Shown: positions 8,043-14,567 of the stretch, one piece after another
Numbering within the stretch: the stretch's first letter is position 1
Layout of the letters: each line of letters begins with the position of its first letter
Origin: Gemmatimonas sp. UBA2094
GTDB lineage: Bacteria > Gemmatimonadota > Gemmatimonadetes > Gemmatimonadales > Gemmatimonadaceae
DNA: 14,567 nucleotides
Assembly (NCBI GenBank): GCA_002331565.1
Contig: DCZC01000008.1
Span: 1-14,567, forward strand
Reading direction: 5' to 3'
Notes under the pieces: model-generated
Database searches by the model: none
What the model was told of the DNA's origin: nothing
The model's input: only the letters and a program-made list of their open reading frames with translations
Position numbers and translations under genes: made by a program

Positions 8043-8483
8043 CTACACGCCGATGCGCACCGCCCGCTTCGCCGTGCGACAGAGCTTCTCACCGGCGCGA
8101 CAGTAGCTGATGGTGAGCGTTCCCTCGAGCGGCAGCGCGGTACCTTCGAGGGGCAGCACCACATCGCCAACGAAATAGGCACTGTCTGTCGTGACGGCCG
8201 ACCCCCGGAACTCGAGGCGTCGGCCGTCGGTCGTTTGCAGCACCGGCGGCTGCAGCGCATTGATCTGATCGCCTGGCTTGGGATCCATGACCAGTCGCGT
8301 TCCCTGCTCCGCCGAGTCGAGTCGCACCGGCGGGCCGCTGTCGGTCTCTACCGGCCCCACTTTCGGCAGCGTGGGAATAGCCGAGATGGCGGGGGCGGTG
8401 CTGTCGGCGATGGGCGTGCTCCGCTCGGGCGCGGATGAGCAGGCAACGAGTGCGAACGCCGAGACGGCACCGATGGTGCGCAT
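8043..8483 (-). CDS. Small lipoprotein of unknown function
   Basis: The product is a 146-residue predicted lipoprotein. It starts at ATG 8483 with MRTIGAVSAFALVAC, in which LVAC (12-15) is a lipobox and Cys15 the lipidated residue. The frame is open further upstream, but those residues are out of place ahead of a lipobox, so the short start was chosen. After a Ser/Pro-rich linker the C-terminal domain looks beta-rich (RRLEFRGSAVTTDSAYF, then VVLPLEGTALPLEG) and finishes with TISYCRAGEKLC followed by a basic tail; Cys128 and Cys135 may form a disulfide. It lies 56 bases downstream of the DUF5916 gene in the same direction and probably shares its transcript. It ends 36 bases from the convergent propeller gene. 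I do not recognise a named family. Confidence 0.72.
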   Translation of the reverse strand: MRTIGAVSAFALVACSSAPERSTPIADSTAPAISAIPTLPKVGPVETDSGPPVRLDSAEQGTRLVMDPKPGDQINALQPPVLQTTDGRRLEFRGSAVTTDSAYFVGDVVLPLEGTALPLEGTLTISYCRAGEKLCRTAKRAVRIGV

Positions 8484-8539
8484 GCCGAATGATACCGGTT
8501 TCGTCCGCGTGGTGTTCGGGTGACATGCGTGGGGGTCGG

Positions 8540-11197
8540 TCACCGGCCGATCCAGCGCGAGAACTTGATGAGAAACACGTGGCGCCCCGGATCGGCAAAG
8601 GTGCGCCCCACCTGATTGGCCACCCCGAAGTCCGCCGCGTCGACGTCCACCTGACGCTGCTGCGACCACACGAAGAACAGCGACGACCCCGGCTGATACT
8701 CCCAGCGGAGTACGGCATTGCCGCGCAGCGCTCGCACGGTGAAATCCTGGCGCGGCACGAGGAACGGCTCGGCGCGGCCGCCGCCATCAGGATCGATGGT
8801 CACCCCGTTGGCAGTCGGGACAACGGTACCCCGCTCCCTGCCATATTCGGCGAAAGCGAAGGCCCGCGGCGTGGTGAATTCCTTGAAACGCGAGAACTCT
8901 CCGGCCGACGCGAACGGCTGCAGGAACAGCTGCAGCGACAGCCACGGCGAGAACGTCCAATCGACGCGGACGTCGAGCCGTGCCTCGCGCTGACGCACAT
9001 CGGCGAAGACATACCGGCGACCATAGGTGCTCGTGGCCAGAACATCCGTAACGGTCTGCACGTACTGCGCGGTCGTGATGCCGCCCTGATAGCTCGGCCC
9101 CACCCGGATGCGCGCCTGCGGCAGGGGTCGCCAGTCGAGCCCCAGCTCCACCGAGTGCACGTCGCGCCCGCTGCGATCGGTGGTGCGCTGCGCTTGCCCA
9201 TTGAAGATGACCGCCTTGCGCCCGTCGGTGGACAGCTCGAGCGAATGCAGAGTTTCGGTGGGACGCCGCGCGAGGGGGCCACCGCGCAACAGGCGATCGG
9301 TCAGGGTTTCCGGCGAATACGACAGCCGGTAGCTGAGCTCCCAGAAATTGAGCAGCGTGGTATTGGCGAGCAGACTCGTGCGCGTCTCCACACGGTCCCC
9401 CGCGAAGTTGAGCGACCCGGTCTGGTACACCGCCGCCCCCCATTCACGCGACCATGCGTTCTGGAAGGGGTTGCGGAAGCGCAACGCCGTGGAGAGGGAG
9501 CGTACGTCGGAGCGCGTCTGGAACCCGAGATCGTTCGATTCGAAGCCTGGGCTCGTTTCCTCGTAGGTCACGCTGCCGAGCACGCGCTGACCGGCGAGCT
9601 TGGCGATGGAGAGCGCGAGGAAGTGTCCCGTGAGCGACGTGCGTGTGGGATCGAATTCGAGATGGTCGGCGTCGGGGCGCTGGAAGCTGCGATAGTTGGC
9701 GGTCTGGAGACGGCGCAGGACGGTTTCGCTTCCCGACACCTGACTGCTGCTCAACACACCACTCACCGCATACGTGCGGTTGTGCCACGCATGCTCCCAG
9801 TCGAGACCGGCCACCGTGGCGGCACTCGGCAGGCGTGATGCGAGAACGGTGTCGCTCAGATCGCGGCGCGTGTCGGCGAGAAAGCCACCGATACCGGTGT
9901 TGCCGCCGCGCAGTAGCCGGCGCAATCGCGACACGTGATAGTTGGCACGCGGCTCCACCGGCTCGCGCAGCAGGCGGCCATTGGTGAGCTGCACATCGGC
10001 GTGTTCGTGCGCCGTCACGGCGTTGAGCACGCCCACCTGCCACCCGCTCGGCGTGGTACCACTCAGCTTGAGGGCGCCGAGGATGGGCGTCTGCGTGGTG
10101 ATTCGCGTGGCCTGCAGACTGTCGCCTGTGGGTCGGCGTTGCGGCGCACGCCCCACGCGACGGCTGTAGAAGAAACGCGGCGGGTCGTTGTCGTTGAGCG
10201 TGCGCGTCTGGCCGAAGGCGAAGCCGTCGGCGTTTTCGAGGAAGAACGGACGCCGCTCGGGGAAGAACACCTCGAACGCCGTGAGATTCACCACCGCCGG
10301 ATCGGCTTCGACCTGCCCGAAATCGGGGTTCACCGTGGCGGTGAGCGTGAGTGATTGCGGAAGCTTGACGCGCGCGTCGCCGCCCATCGCGCCGGCCAGC
10401 TTCTGCCCGGGCACAAAGCGATTGCGGGCGCTCAACGGCTGGCTCTCGAGTTGGGTGCGCACATAGGGAATGATCTCAGTGCGCGAGGGCGGCCGCAGCG
10501 AATCGAGCCCGGTGAGCGTGCCGAAGCGCGACACGAAGCCCGGCGCATCGGCCGGCGTGGGTGCCCAGTACGCATCTTCCCCGTGGCGCGCGATGGTACG
10601 GGTGAAGTTGATCCCCCACGGACGCACGGCGCCGCGGCCGTTCACCACATCGTAACGCAGCTGCGAGAGCGGAATGCGGAACTCGGCGGTCCATCCGGCG
10701 CTGTCGATACGCGCCGCCACGTTCCATACCGCATCCCACGTGATGTCGAAGTCTTCGAGATTATCGTTGGTGACGTAGCCATCGGTGAGTACGCCACGCG
10801 GATTTACGCCGAACGTGAACGCCGTGCGTTTGTCGCCGTAACTGTCGAACCCGACGTAGAACCAGTCGGCATACAGGTCGTCGGCGTCACGCCGGCCGAG
10901 CTGTTGGGCGATGCTATCGGGGGCCGTGTCGAAATTGCGTACCGCCACGTACATCGCATAGTCGTCGTAGGCGATGCGCACTTCGCTCTTCTGTGACGCC
11001 GGATTGCCGTTCTGCGGCGTGCGCTGCACGAAGGCCGTGGCGGGCGCGCCGGTGCGCCACACGGGCTCATCGAGTCGGCCGTCGATGGTGATGGGCGCAG
11101 TGGCCCACTGCGCACGAAGCGACGGCTGAGCGGCGAGGGGGTACGTGACGACGACAACGGACAGGGCGGCGGCCGCCAAGAGACAGGTCCTGATCAT
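8540..11197 (-). CDS. DUF5916-family outer-membrane protein with CBM9-like N-terminal domain
   Basis: The product is 885 residues, predicted to lie in the outer membrane. The signal peptide is residues 1-23 (MIRTCLLAAAALSVVVVTYP, LAAQ). Residues about 30-216 resemble the family-9 carbohydrate-binding sandwich (ITIDGRLDEPVW, then AEFRIPLSQLRY), which in this family precedes a barrel and does not prove sugar binding. The DUF5916 signature is strong: NPDFGQVEADP at 290-300 and FFPERRPFFLE at 311-321. The remainder is long antiparallel strand sequence ending in HVFLIKFSRWIGR, as expected of a barrel's last strand. The frame is open 38 codons further upstream, but ATG 11197 gives the signal peptide and lies between the creatininase stop and this gene. 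The start codon sits inside a perfect inverted repeat (11183-11221) and lacks a Shine-Dalgarno. The function of the family is not known; transport or assembly at the outer membrane is inference. Confidence 0.9.
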   Translation of the reverse strand: MIRTCLLAAAALSVVVVTYPLAAQPSLRAQWATAPITIDGRLDEPVWRTGAPATAFVQRTPQNGNPASQKSEVRIAYDDYAMYVAVRNFDTAPDSIAQQLGRRDADDLYADWFYVGFDSYGDKRTAFTFGVNPRGVLTDGYVTNDNLEDFDITWDAVWNVAARIDSAGWTAEFRIPLSQLRYDVVNGRGAVRPWGINFTRTIARHGEDAYWAPTPADAPGFVSRFGTLTGLDSLRPPSRTEIIPYVRTQLESQPLSARNRFVPGQKLAGAMGGDARVKLPQSLTLTATVNPDFGQVEADPAVVNLTAFEVFFPERRPFFLENADGFAFGQTRTLNDNDPPRFFYSRRVGRAPQRRPTGDSLQATRITTQTPILGALKLSGTTPSGWQVGVLNAVTAHEHADVQLTNGRLLREPVEPRANYHVSRLRRLLRGGNTGIGGFLADTRRDLSDTVLASRLPSAATVAGLDWEHAWHNRTYAVSGVLSSSQVSGSETVLRRLQTANYRSFQRPDADHLEFDPTRTSLTGHFLALSIAKLAGQRVLGSVTYEETSPGFESNDLGFQTRSDVRSLSTALRFRNPFQNAWSREWGAAVYQTGSLNFAGDRVETRTSLLANTTLLNFWELSYRLSYSPETLTDRLLRGGPLARRPTETLHSLELSTDGRKAVIFNGQAQRTTDRSGRDVHSVELGLDWRPLPQARIRVGPSYQGGITTAQYVQTVTDVLATSTYGRRYVFADVRQREARLDVRVDWTFSPWLSLQLFLQPFASAGEFSRFKEFTTPRAFAFAEYGRERGTVVPTANGVTIDPDGGGRAEPFLVPRQDFTVRALRGNAVLRWEYQPGSSLFFVWSQQRQVDVDAADFGVANQVGRTFADPGRHVFLIKFSRWIGR

Positions 11198-11221
11198 CCA
11201 AGAAGGATAATCAGGACCTGT
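11183..11221 (-). promoter_or_regulatory. Perfect 12-bp inverted repeat enclosing the start codon of the DUF5916 gene
   Basis: The arms are 11183-11194 and 11210-11221 (ACAGGTCCTGAT and ATCAGGACCTGT), fully complementary, with a 15-base loop. Read in the mRNA direction, the 5' arm lies in the leader, the loop ends with the ATG (11197-11195), and the 3' arm is codons 2-5. The 12 bases before the ATG (TATCCTTCTTGG) are pyrimidine-rich and contain no ribosome-binding site. No T-run follows, so a terminator is unlikely. It could be an RNA switch on translation or a dimeric repressor operator just downstream of a promoter. Confidence 0.65.
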
Positions 11222-11243
11222 AGTGTTGCCGTGGTGACCAGCG

Positions 11244-12188
11244 TCAGTGGCTGCCGTTTCGCGCCGGTGCCGGGAGCGTGCCCTTGTTGGCGATGGCCTT
11301 GTTGATGGCATCGAATGCCACCTGGGCGCGGAAGGCGACGATCTCCCTCGCCCACGTGGTGATCTGCTTCTTGTCCTTCAGCGACACGCCGTTGATGTCG
11401 GCCTTGCCGGCCTTGACGCGTTCGTCGTACCGCACGCTCTTCGGATCATCGATGAACATGTTCATCGTGATTTCGGGATCGTCGTGCAGACCGTCGGCCT
11501 TGGTGGGCTTTACACCGCGCCCTTCGATGTACTTGGCCACGCTCGCGTAGTCGTAGTACTCCTGGATGTGCGCGATGACGGGCGCGCCCTTCCAGAGCGC
11601 CGTGAGCGAGTCGGCGACGGCGCGCTGGCCGGCCTGATTGCCACCGCTGTCGCCGATATAGATGATGTTCTCGAAGCCGTGCGCCTTGAGACTGGCGGCA
11701 ATATCGGTGAGCAGTGCCCGGAAGGTGGTCTCGCGCGCGGTGATGGTGCCGGGGCTGGTCATGTGTCCACTTGGCGGATCGTAGCTGCCTTCGGGCACGA
11801 ACTTCACGATGGGCGCGCAGAGCGCGTTGCCGAGCTTGCGGGCGATGGCCTCACAGTTGGCGTGCAGCACGTAGTTGTGCTTGCCGGTCACGAGCCAGGG
11901 CCCGTTGGGCTCCATGCCGCCCGTGGGGATGATGACCGTCTTCTTGCCGGCCGCGATGGCGTCGCGTACGTCCATCCACGTCATCTCCTCGAGCCACACC
12001 GTATTGGGTGCCGGCAGCGGATTCGGCGTGTCCTTGCAGTTGTACACGTTGTCGGCGCAGTTGCCGCCACCCATGGTACGCGGGTCGCGCGGCGCGCGCT
12101 GCTGCGCATGGGCTGCCGTGGCAACGAGGGAGAGTGCACCTGCGGCGCAGAGGGCGCGGCGGAACAGAGGCGAAAACTTCGCGGACAT
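11244..12188 (-). CDS. Secreted creatininase-family protein (putative amidohydrolase with altered metal site)
   Basis: The product is 314 residues, exported (signal peptide 1-29 ending AAHAQ). The creatininase fold is indicated by VIIPTGGMEPNGPWLVTGKH (85-104), SPGTITARETTFRALLTDI (145-163), IIYIGDSGGN (175-184) and GLHDDPEITM (233-242). Compared with classical creatininase motifs (GSxEQHGPHLPxxTD and NGHGGN), Glu93 is kept, but the next His is Asn95, the Asp position holds His104 and the GHGGN His is Ser181. The canonical dinuclear metal site is therefore not intact, although His104, His235 and Glu239 could form another one. Cys44 and Cys51 in the mature N-terminus may form a disulfide. ATG 12188 was chosen because it starts the signal peptide and has GGGAG seven bases upstream; the frame is open about 70 codons further. 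It is followed by the DUF5916 gene after 46 bases. The substrate is unknown; creatinine hydrolysis should not be assumed. Confidence 0.85.
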   Translation of the reverse strand: MSAKFSPLFRRALCAAGALSLVATAAHAQQRAPRDPRTMGGGNCADNVYNCKDTPNPLPAPNTVWLEEMTWMDVRDAIAAGKKTVIIPTGGMEPNGPWLVTGKHNYVLHANCEAIARKLGNALCAPIVKFVPEGSYDPPSGHMTSPGTITARETTFRALLTDIAASLKAHGFENIIYIGDSGGNQAGQRAVADSLTALWKGAPVIAHIQEYYDYASVAKYIEGRGVKPTKADGLHDDPEITMNMFIDDPKSVRYDERVKAGKADINGVSLKDKKQITTWAREIVAFRAQVAFDAINKAIANKGTLPAPARNGSH

Positions 12189-12195
12189 GCGGGGG

Positions 12196-12200
12196 CTCCC
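12196..12200 (-). promoter_or_regulatory. Ribosome-binding site of the creatininase-family gene
   Basis: GGGAG on the minus strand lies seven bases before the ATG at 12188. It is among the few clear Shine-Dalgarno matches in the window and decides the start among several in-frame candidates. Confidence 0.6.
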
Positions 12201-12350
12201 AGAATGAGGAACGAGGGTGGGCATACGACAATGCGCCACGCACGCGATCTTCGCCAGAGTGCGGGGGCGAATTCGGCCGCGGCAACGCGATCCGGTGCCG
12301 GCGCGTAATCGGGGGAAGTCCCGGAACGGGCGCATTCCGCCGCCGTTCGT

Positions 12351-12383
12351 TTGCGCTGCACTTACGCTGCATTTGCGCTGGAG
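12351..12383 (+). repeat. Three tandem 11-bp repeats, candidate operator
   Basis: The units are TTGCGCTGCAC (12351-12361), TTACGCTGCAT (12362-12372) and TTGCGCTGGAG (12373-12383). The core TTRCGCTGSA recurs every 11 bases, about one DNA turn, so a regulator could bind all copies on one face of the helix. The block ends 23 bases before the ATG at 12407, where a bound protein would affect promoter or early transcript of the histidine-rich protein gene. Confidence 0.55.
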
Positions 12384-12406
12384 CACGTTTGGCACGAGCA
12401 TTCAGC

Positions 12407-13429
12407 ATGATCCGAACGCCCTCTCTCCTGCCGTACGCCGTCGTCGCATTCCTCGGCGTGTCCATTCCCGCCGCGACGCACGCGCAGTCGTCCACCAGCA
12501 CCGGGGGCGCCTCGTCGCCCCCGTCGGCCACCGACGTGCGTCTGCTGGCCGAGATGCACGTGACCCTGAGTGCCGTGCACGACTCGGCCGACGCCCGCGC
12601 CGCTCAGGCGAAGAACAAGACCCCGGACGCCCAGGCCGAGCTCGCGAAGCTCAAGCGTGAAGCGATCGCCAAGGTGATCAAGGACAAGGGGCTCACGGAC
12701 GAGCAGTATCAGCGGCTGCGCTATGTCGTGAGCACCAACGCCGACCTGCGGGCGCAATTCGACAGCATCGTGGGCAAGCTCACGGGTGCGCCGGTTCCCG
12801 GCCGCGTGGTGGCCGCCTCGGCCGCCGGCTTCGTGCCGGCAGCACAGCTCCCGGCTGGGCTCGTGGGGACCCACATCGGCCACGTGGCCACCAGTTACGT
12901 GGACACGCCCGAGAAGAGCGGATTGCTGGTGATTGCGTTCGCCGAGGCAAGCGTGGCCAGCCAGCACGCACTGCTCGCGACCCGCACCCCCACCGATCTC
13001 GCGGCGATGAAGATGCACGCAGGGCACGTGCTGCACGCGCTCGATCCGGCGCTGCAGGCGACCGGTCCGGGCAAGGGGTTCGGCCTGCGCAAGGCGAGTG
13101 GCGGGGTCGCGCAACACATCGAACTCGCCGCCAAGGAGCCTACGGCGTCGGGCGGCGTGAAGATCCACGCGACGCACATCGCCGCCGCCGCACGCGGGAC
13201 GCTCACGCGTCTCGATCAGGCGGTGGCGCTGGTGAAGCAGATCCAGGATGCTACCGAGGCGAAGGCCGCCGCGTCGCTGCTGCAGCAGCTCGTGTCGGTG
13301 TGCAACCAGCTCACGAACGGCGCCGACACGAATGCCGACGGGCGCGTGGACTGGGGCAACGGCGAAGGCGGGCTGCAGCAGGCGGACGAGCATCTGAAGC
13401 TGCTGCTCGCCGGGGAGCGAAGGGGCTGA
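12407..13429 (+). CDS. Secreted DUF4168-like protein with a histidine-rich C-terminal domain
   Basis: The product is 340 residues of unknown function, exported (signal peptide 1-27: MIRTPSLLPYAVVAFLGVSI, then ATHAQ). Residues about 42-122 are helical and fit DUF4168: a Lys/Ala-rich first helix, then KGLTDEQYQRLRYVVSTNADLR in the usual GLxxeqYxxI order. Residues about 150-335 are a second, probably helical domain with many regularly spaced histidines: H156/H159, H187, H204/H207/H210 in MKMHAGHVLHALDP, H237, H254/H257 and H329. It also has a GPGKGFGLRKASGG loop (220-233) and a DTNADG calcium-loop-like segment (307-312) followed by GEGGLQQA (319-326). There is no CxxCH heme motif. The His pattern suggests binding of a metal or heme in the periplasm, as inference. 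The frame is open upstream, but ATG 12407 begins the signal peptide; the Shine-Dalgarno is weak. It is divergent from the creatininase gene and convergent with the ankyrin gene. Confidence 0.8.
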   Translation: MIRTPSLLPYAVVAFLGVSIPAATHAQSSTSTGGASSPPSATDVRLLAEMHVTLSAVHDSADARAAQAKNKTPDAQAELAKLKREAIAKVIKDKGLTDEQYQRLRYVVSTNADLRAQFDSIVGKLTGAPVPGRVVAASAAGFVPAAQLPAGLVGTHIGHVATSYVDTPEKSGLLVIAFAEASVASQHALLATRTPTDLAAMKMHAGHVLHALDPALQATGPGKGFGLRKASGGVAQHIELAAKEPTASGGVKIHATHIAAAARGTLTRLDQAVALVKQIQDATEAKAAASLLQQLVSVCNQLTNGADTNADGRVDWGNGEGGLQQADEHLKLLLAGERRG

Positions 13430-13434
13430 CGGCA

Positions 13435-13523
13435 CTGAAGGCTGAAGCCTGAAAACCGAAAGCTCCCCCGGAAGATCACGAGATCTCCGGGGGAGCTTTC
13501 AGCTTTCGGCTGTCAACTTTCGC
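13435..13523. terminator. Long hairpin element between convergent genes, probable bidirectional terminator
   Basis: The core is a 19-base-pair stem with a single bulged A: left arm 13458-13477 (starting GAAAGCTCCCCCGGA), loop ACGA, right arm 13482-13500. It lies between two convergent genes (stop at 13429 and stop at 13536). Each flank carries four imperfect 7-base units: CTGAAGG, CTGAAGC, CTGAAAA, CCGAAAG on the left (13435-13462) and CTTTCAG, CTTTCGG, CTGTCAA, CTTTCGC on the right (13496-13523). The two flanks are roughly complementary. No long T-run follows on either strand, so termination may depend on the stem itself or on Rho. Confidence 0.7.
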
Positions 13524-13535
13524 TGGAGTACGCCC

Positions 13536-14567
13536 TCAGCAGCCCACGCACCGATGGTTGTTCCGCGCGCCCAGGCTCTCCAGCAGTTTGATCGTCTCGG
13601 GGAACGGACGGAGACGCTGCACGGGACCGTTGGCGAGATCCACCGTGGTGCGGAAGTCGCGCCCCACGGCCTTCGGGTCGGCGCCCTTGCTCACGAGATA
13701 GAGGATCATCTCGTTGTCCCCGCGTGAGGCCGCGTGGTGCAACGGCGTGTAGCCGTTGAGATCGCGCTTGTTCACGTCGTGGTGGAGCTCCTCCACCAGA
13801 TACTTCATCACCGGCATCCAGCCGTCGGGGGCATGGCGATGCGCGTTGCCGGCGAAGCCGTTGCCATAGCCCACGCCTGCGGCGGCGTGGATCGGGAACG
13901 TGCCGATGCCCACCGGTGCCGCCTTCGATGCGCTGTCGAGCCACGCGTCGGGCTTGAACCCGCCGCCCTCACCCTGCGTGGGCGGGCGACGACGGCCGAG
14001 CTGCGGTGGACGGTACGACGGCATCGTGTCGATGGCACCCGCCTTCTTGAGGAGCTTCATCGCCTCGAGATCGACCGCGTACGTCGCGCGCCAGAACGGC
14101 GTGGTGCCGTCGAGCAGCTCGAGTCCGCAGTTGGCGTTACCGCAGTTGCTGTAACCGAAGAACCAGATGTTCTTCTTCATGCGCACGTTCACGTCGGCAC
14201 CCGACTTGATGAGCGCGCTCATGAGCTCGTAGTGCGTCGTCTTCTGCAGCTGCACCGCCTGCGGCTGCGGATAGCGCGAACGCGGATGCCAGAAGGTGTT
14301 GATCGCGGCATACAGCGGCGTGAGCCCGTGCGTGCTGGCGAGCTTCACGTCGGCCCCACGCTGCACGAGCTCCATCGCCAGATCGAAGTGCCCGTTGATG
14401 GTGGCCTGCAGCAGCGGCGTGACACTGTCCGTCGCCGACACTTCGTTGATGTCGGCGCCGCCGGCGATGAGCGCGAGCGAGGCCGCCACATTGCCCTGCC
14501 GCACGGCATGATGCAGCGCCGTGAGCCCGCCCATGCTGCCCACCGACGCCTCGTAGCCCGCGTTGAA
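13536..14567 (-). CDS. Ankyrin-repeat protein with C-terminal Cys-x-x-Cys tail (N-terminus outside the window)
   Basis: The frame runs from the right edge to TGA at 13538-13536, giving 343 visible residues. About seven ankyrin repeats can be seen, including GGLTALHHAVRQGN..GGADIN, VTPLLQATINGHFD..RGADV, GLTPLYAAIN..KSGADVN, TPFWRATYAVDLEAMKLL and NGYTPLHHAASRGDNEMILY. Two repeats are stretched by loops, one with Pro/Gln-rich sequence and one with CGNANC; a Gly/Pro/Arg-rich linker lies between the fourth and the next. The protein ends NNHRCVGC, a terminal CxxC. Ankyrin repeats mediate protein-protein contacts. An internal GTG (14543) or ATG (14534) could start translation, but the first visible repeat is preceded by open, ankyrin-compatible sequence, so the gene most likely continues beyond the edge. 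From memory, similar proteins with this ending occur in Acidobacteria/Gemmatimonadota; the location and partner cannot be judged without the N-terminus. Confidence 0.88.
   Translation of the reverse strand, partial: FNAGYEASVGSMGGLTALHHAVRQGNVAASLALIAGGADINEVSATDSVTPLLQATINGHFDLAMELVQRGADVKLASTHGLTPLYAAINTFWHPRSRYPQPQAVQLQKTTHYELMSALIKSGADVNVRMKKNIWFFGYSNCGNANCGLELLDGTTPFWRATYAVDLEAMKLLKKAGAIDTMPSYRPPQLGRRRPPTQGEGGGFKPDAWLDSASKAAPVGIGTFPIHAAAGVGYGNGFAGNAHRHAPDGWMPVMKYLVEELHHDVNKRDLNGYTPLHHAASRGDNEMILYLVSKGADPKAVGRDFRTTVDLANGPVQRLRPFPETIKLLESLGARNNHRCVGC

Larger units (their letters stand above)
12189..12406. promoter_or_regulatory. Divergent promoter region between the creatininase gene and the histidine-rich protein gene
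   Basis: These 218 bases separate two genes read outward and should contain both promoters. I cannot place a convincing -10/-35 pair on either strand. The notable structure is a set of three tandem 11-base repeats at 12351-12383, described separately. A short inverted repeat (CGGAA at 12322-12326 with TTCCG at 12335-12339) is probably chance. Open frames crossing the region belong to upstream extensions of the flanking genes and lack coding support. Confidence 0.45.

Noticed and set aside
8024..8064. Possible 9-bp stem (GGCGGTGCG / CGCACCGCC) between the convergent propeller and lipoprotein genes
   Set aside because: A 23-base loop, no T-run, and the right arm is inside lipoprotein coding sequence; such GC stems are common by chance here.
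8435..9838. Plus-strand open frame of 467 codons opposite the DUF5916 gene
   Set aside because: Shadow frame; it crosses from the lipoprotein start region into the DUF5916 gene and resembles no family.
12189..12401. N-terminal extension of the creatininase-family gene up to position 12401
   Set aside because: The extra residues precede a complete signal peptide, and a good ribosome-binding site supports the ATG at 12188.
12362..13435. Minus-strand open frame of 357 codons opposite the histidine-rich protein gene
   Set aside because: Shadow: the plus-strand frame has a signal peptide, DUF4168-like motif and regular His pattern, whereas this one is Arg/His/Leu-rich without motifs.
13456..13523. 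Reading the 13435-13523 element as a CRISPR fragment or insertion-sequence end
   Set aside because: There are no spacers between identical repeats, no transposase and no target duplication; it is a single fold-back.

Overview
The window is a GC-rich stretch of bacterial chromosome with short intergenic gaps. It looks like a member of Gemmatimonadota or a close relative. This is inferred from family content: a TonB-receptor-like protein with an N-terminal CarboxypepD_reg domain, a DUF5916 outer-membrane protein, a secreted creatininase-family protein, and an ankyrin protein ending in a Cys-x-x-Cys tail. No rRNA, tRNA, CRISPR, transposase, integrase or phage gene was seen, so it reads as resident chromosome rather than an island. 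Nearly every product except MurB begins with a signal peptide or lipobox, so this is a cell-envelope region.

Layout. Positions 1-1588 (minus) hold an M16 zinc protease whose stop codon overlaps the GTG start of a second secreted protein that runs off the left edge. Positions 1751-2680 (plus) hold murB, divergent from the protease. Positions 2783-6532 (plus) hold a 1249-residue TonB-receptor-like protein with an extra C-terminal helical domain and a Met/Gly-rich tail. A fold-back intergenic element follows (6548-6654), then a secreted beta-propeller-like protein (6666-8006, plus). Positions 12188-8043 (minus) are a co-oriented set: secreted creatininase-family protein, DUF5916 protein, small lipoprotein. 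A 12-bp perfect inverted repeat (11183-11221) surrounds the DUF5916 start codon. Positions 12189-12406 are a divergent promoter region containing three tandem 11-bp repeats. Positions 12407-13429 (plus) hold a secreted DUF4168-like plus histidine-rich protein of unknown function. Positions 13435-13523 are a long hairpin element between convergent genes. Positions 13536-14567 (minus) hold an ankyrin-repeat protein cut by the right edge.

How the genes may work together. The receptor-like protein and the propeller protein are adjacent, both exported and both carry Met/Gly-rich segments, so they may form one outer-membrane/periplasmic unit; the ligand cannot be read from the sequence. The minus-strand creatininase-DUF5916-lipoprotein set may be one transcription unit. 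I see no obvious defence or biosynthetic system. The items most worth a second look are the histidine-rich DUF4168 fusion, the hairpin enclosing the DUF5916 start codon, the receptor's C-terminal extension, and the two intergenic fold-back elements.
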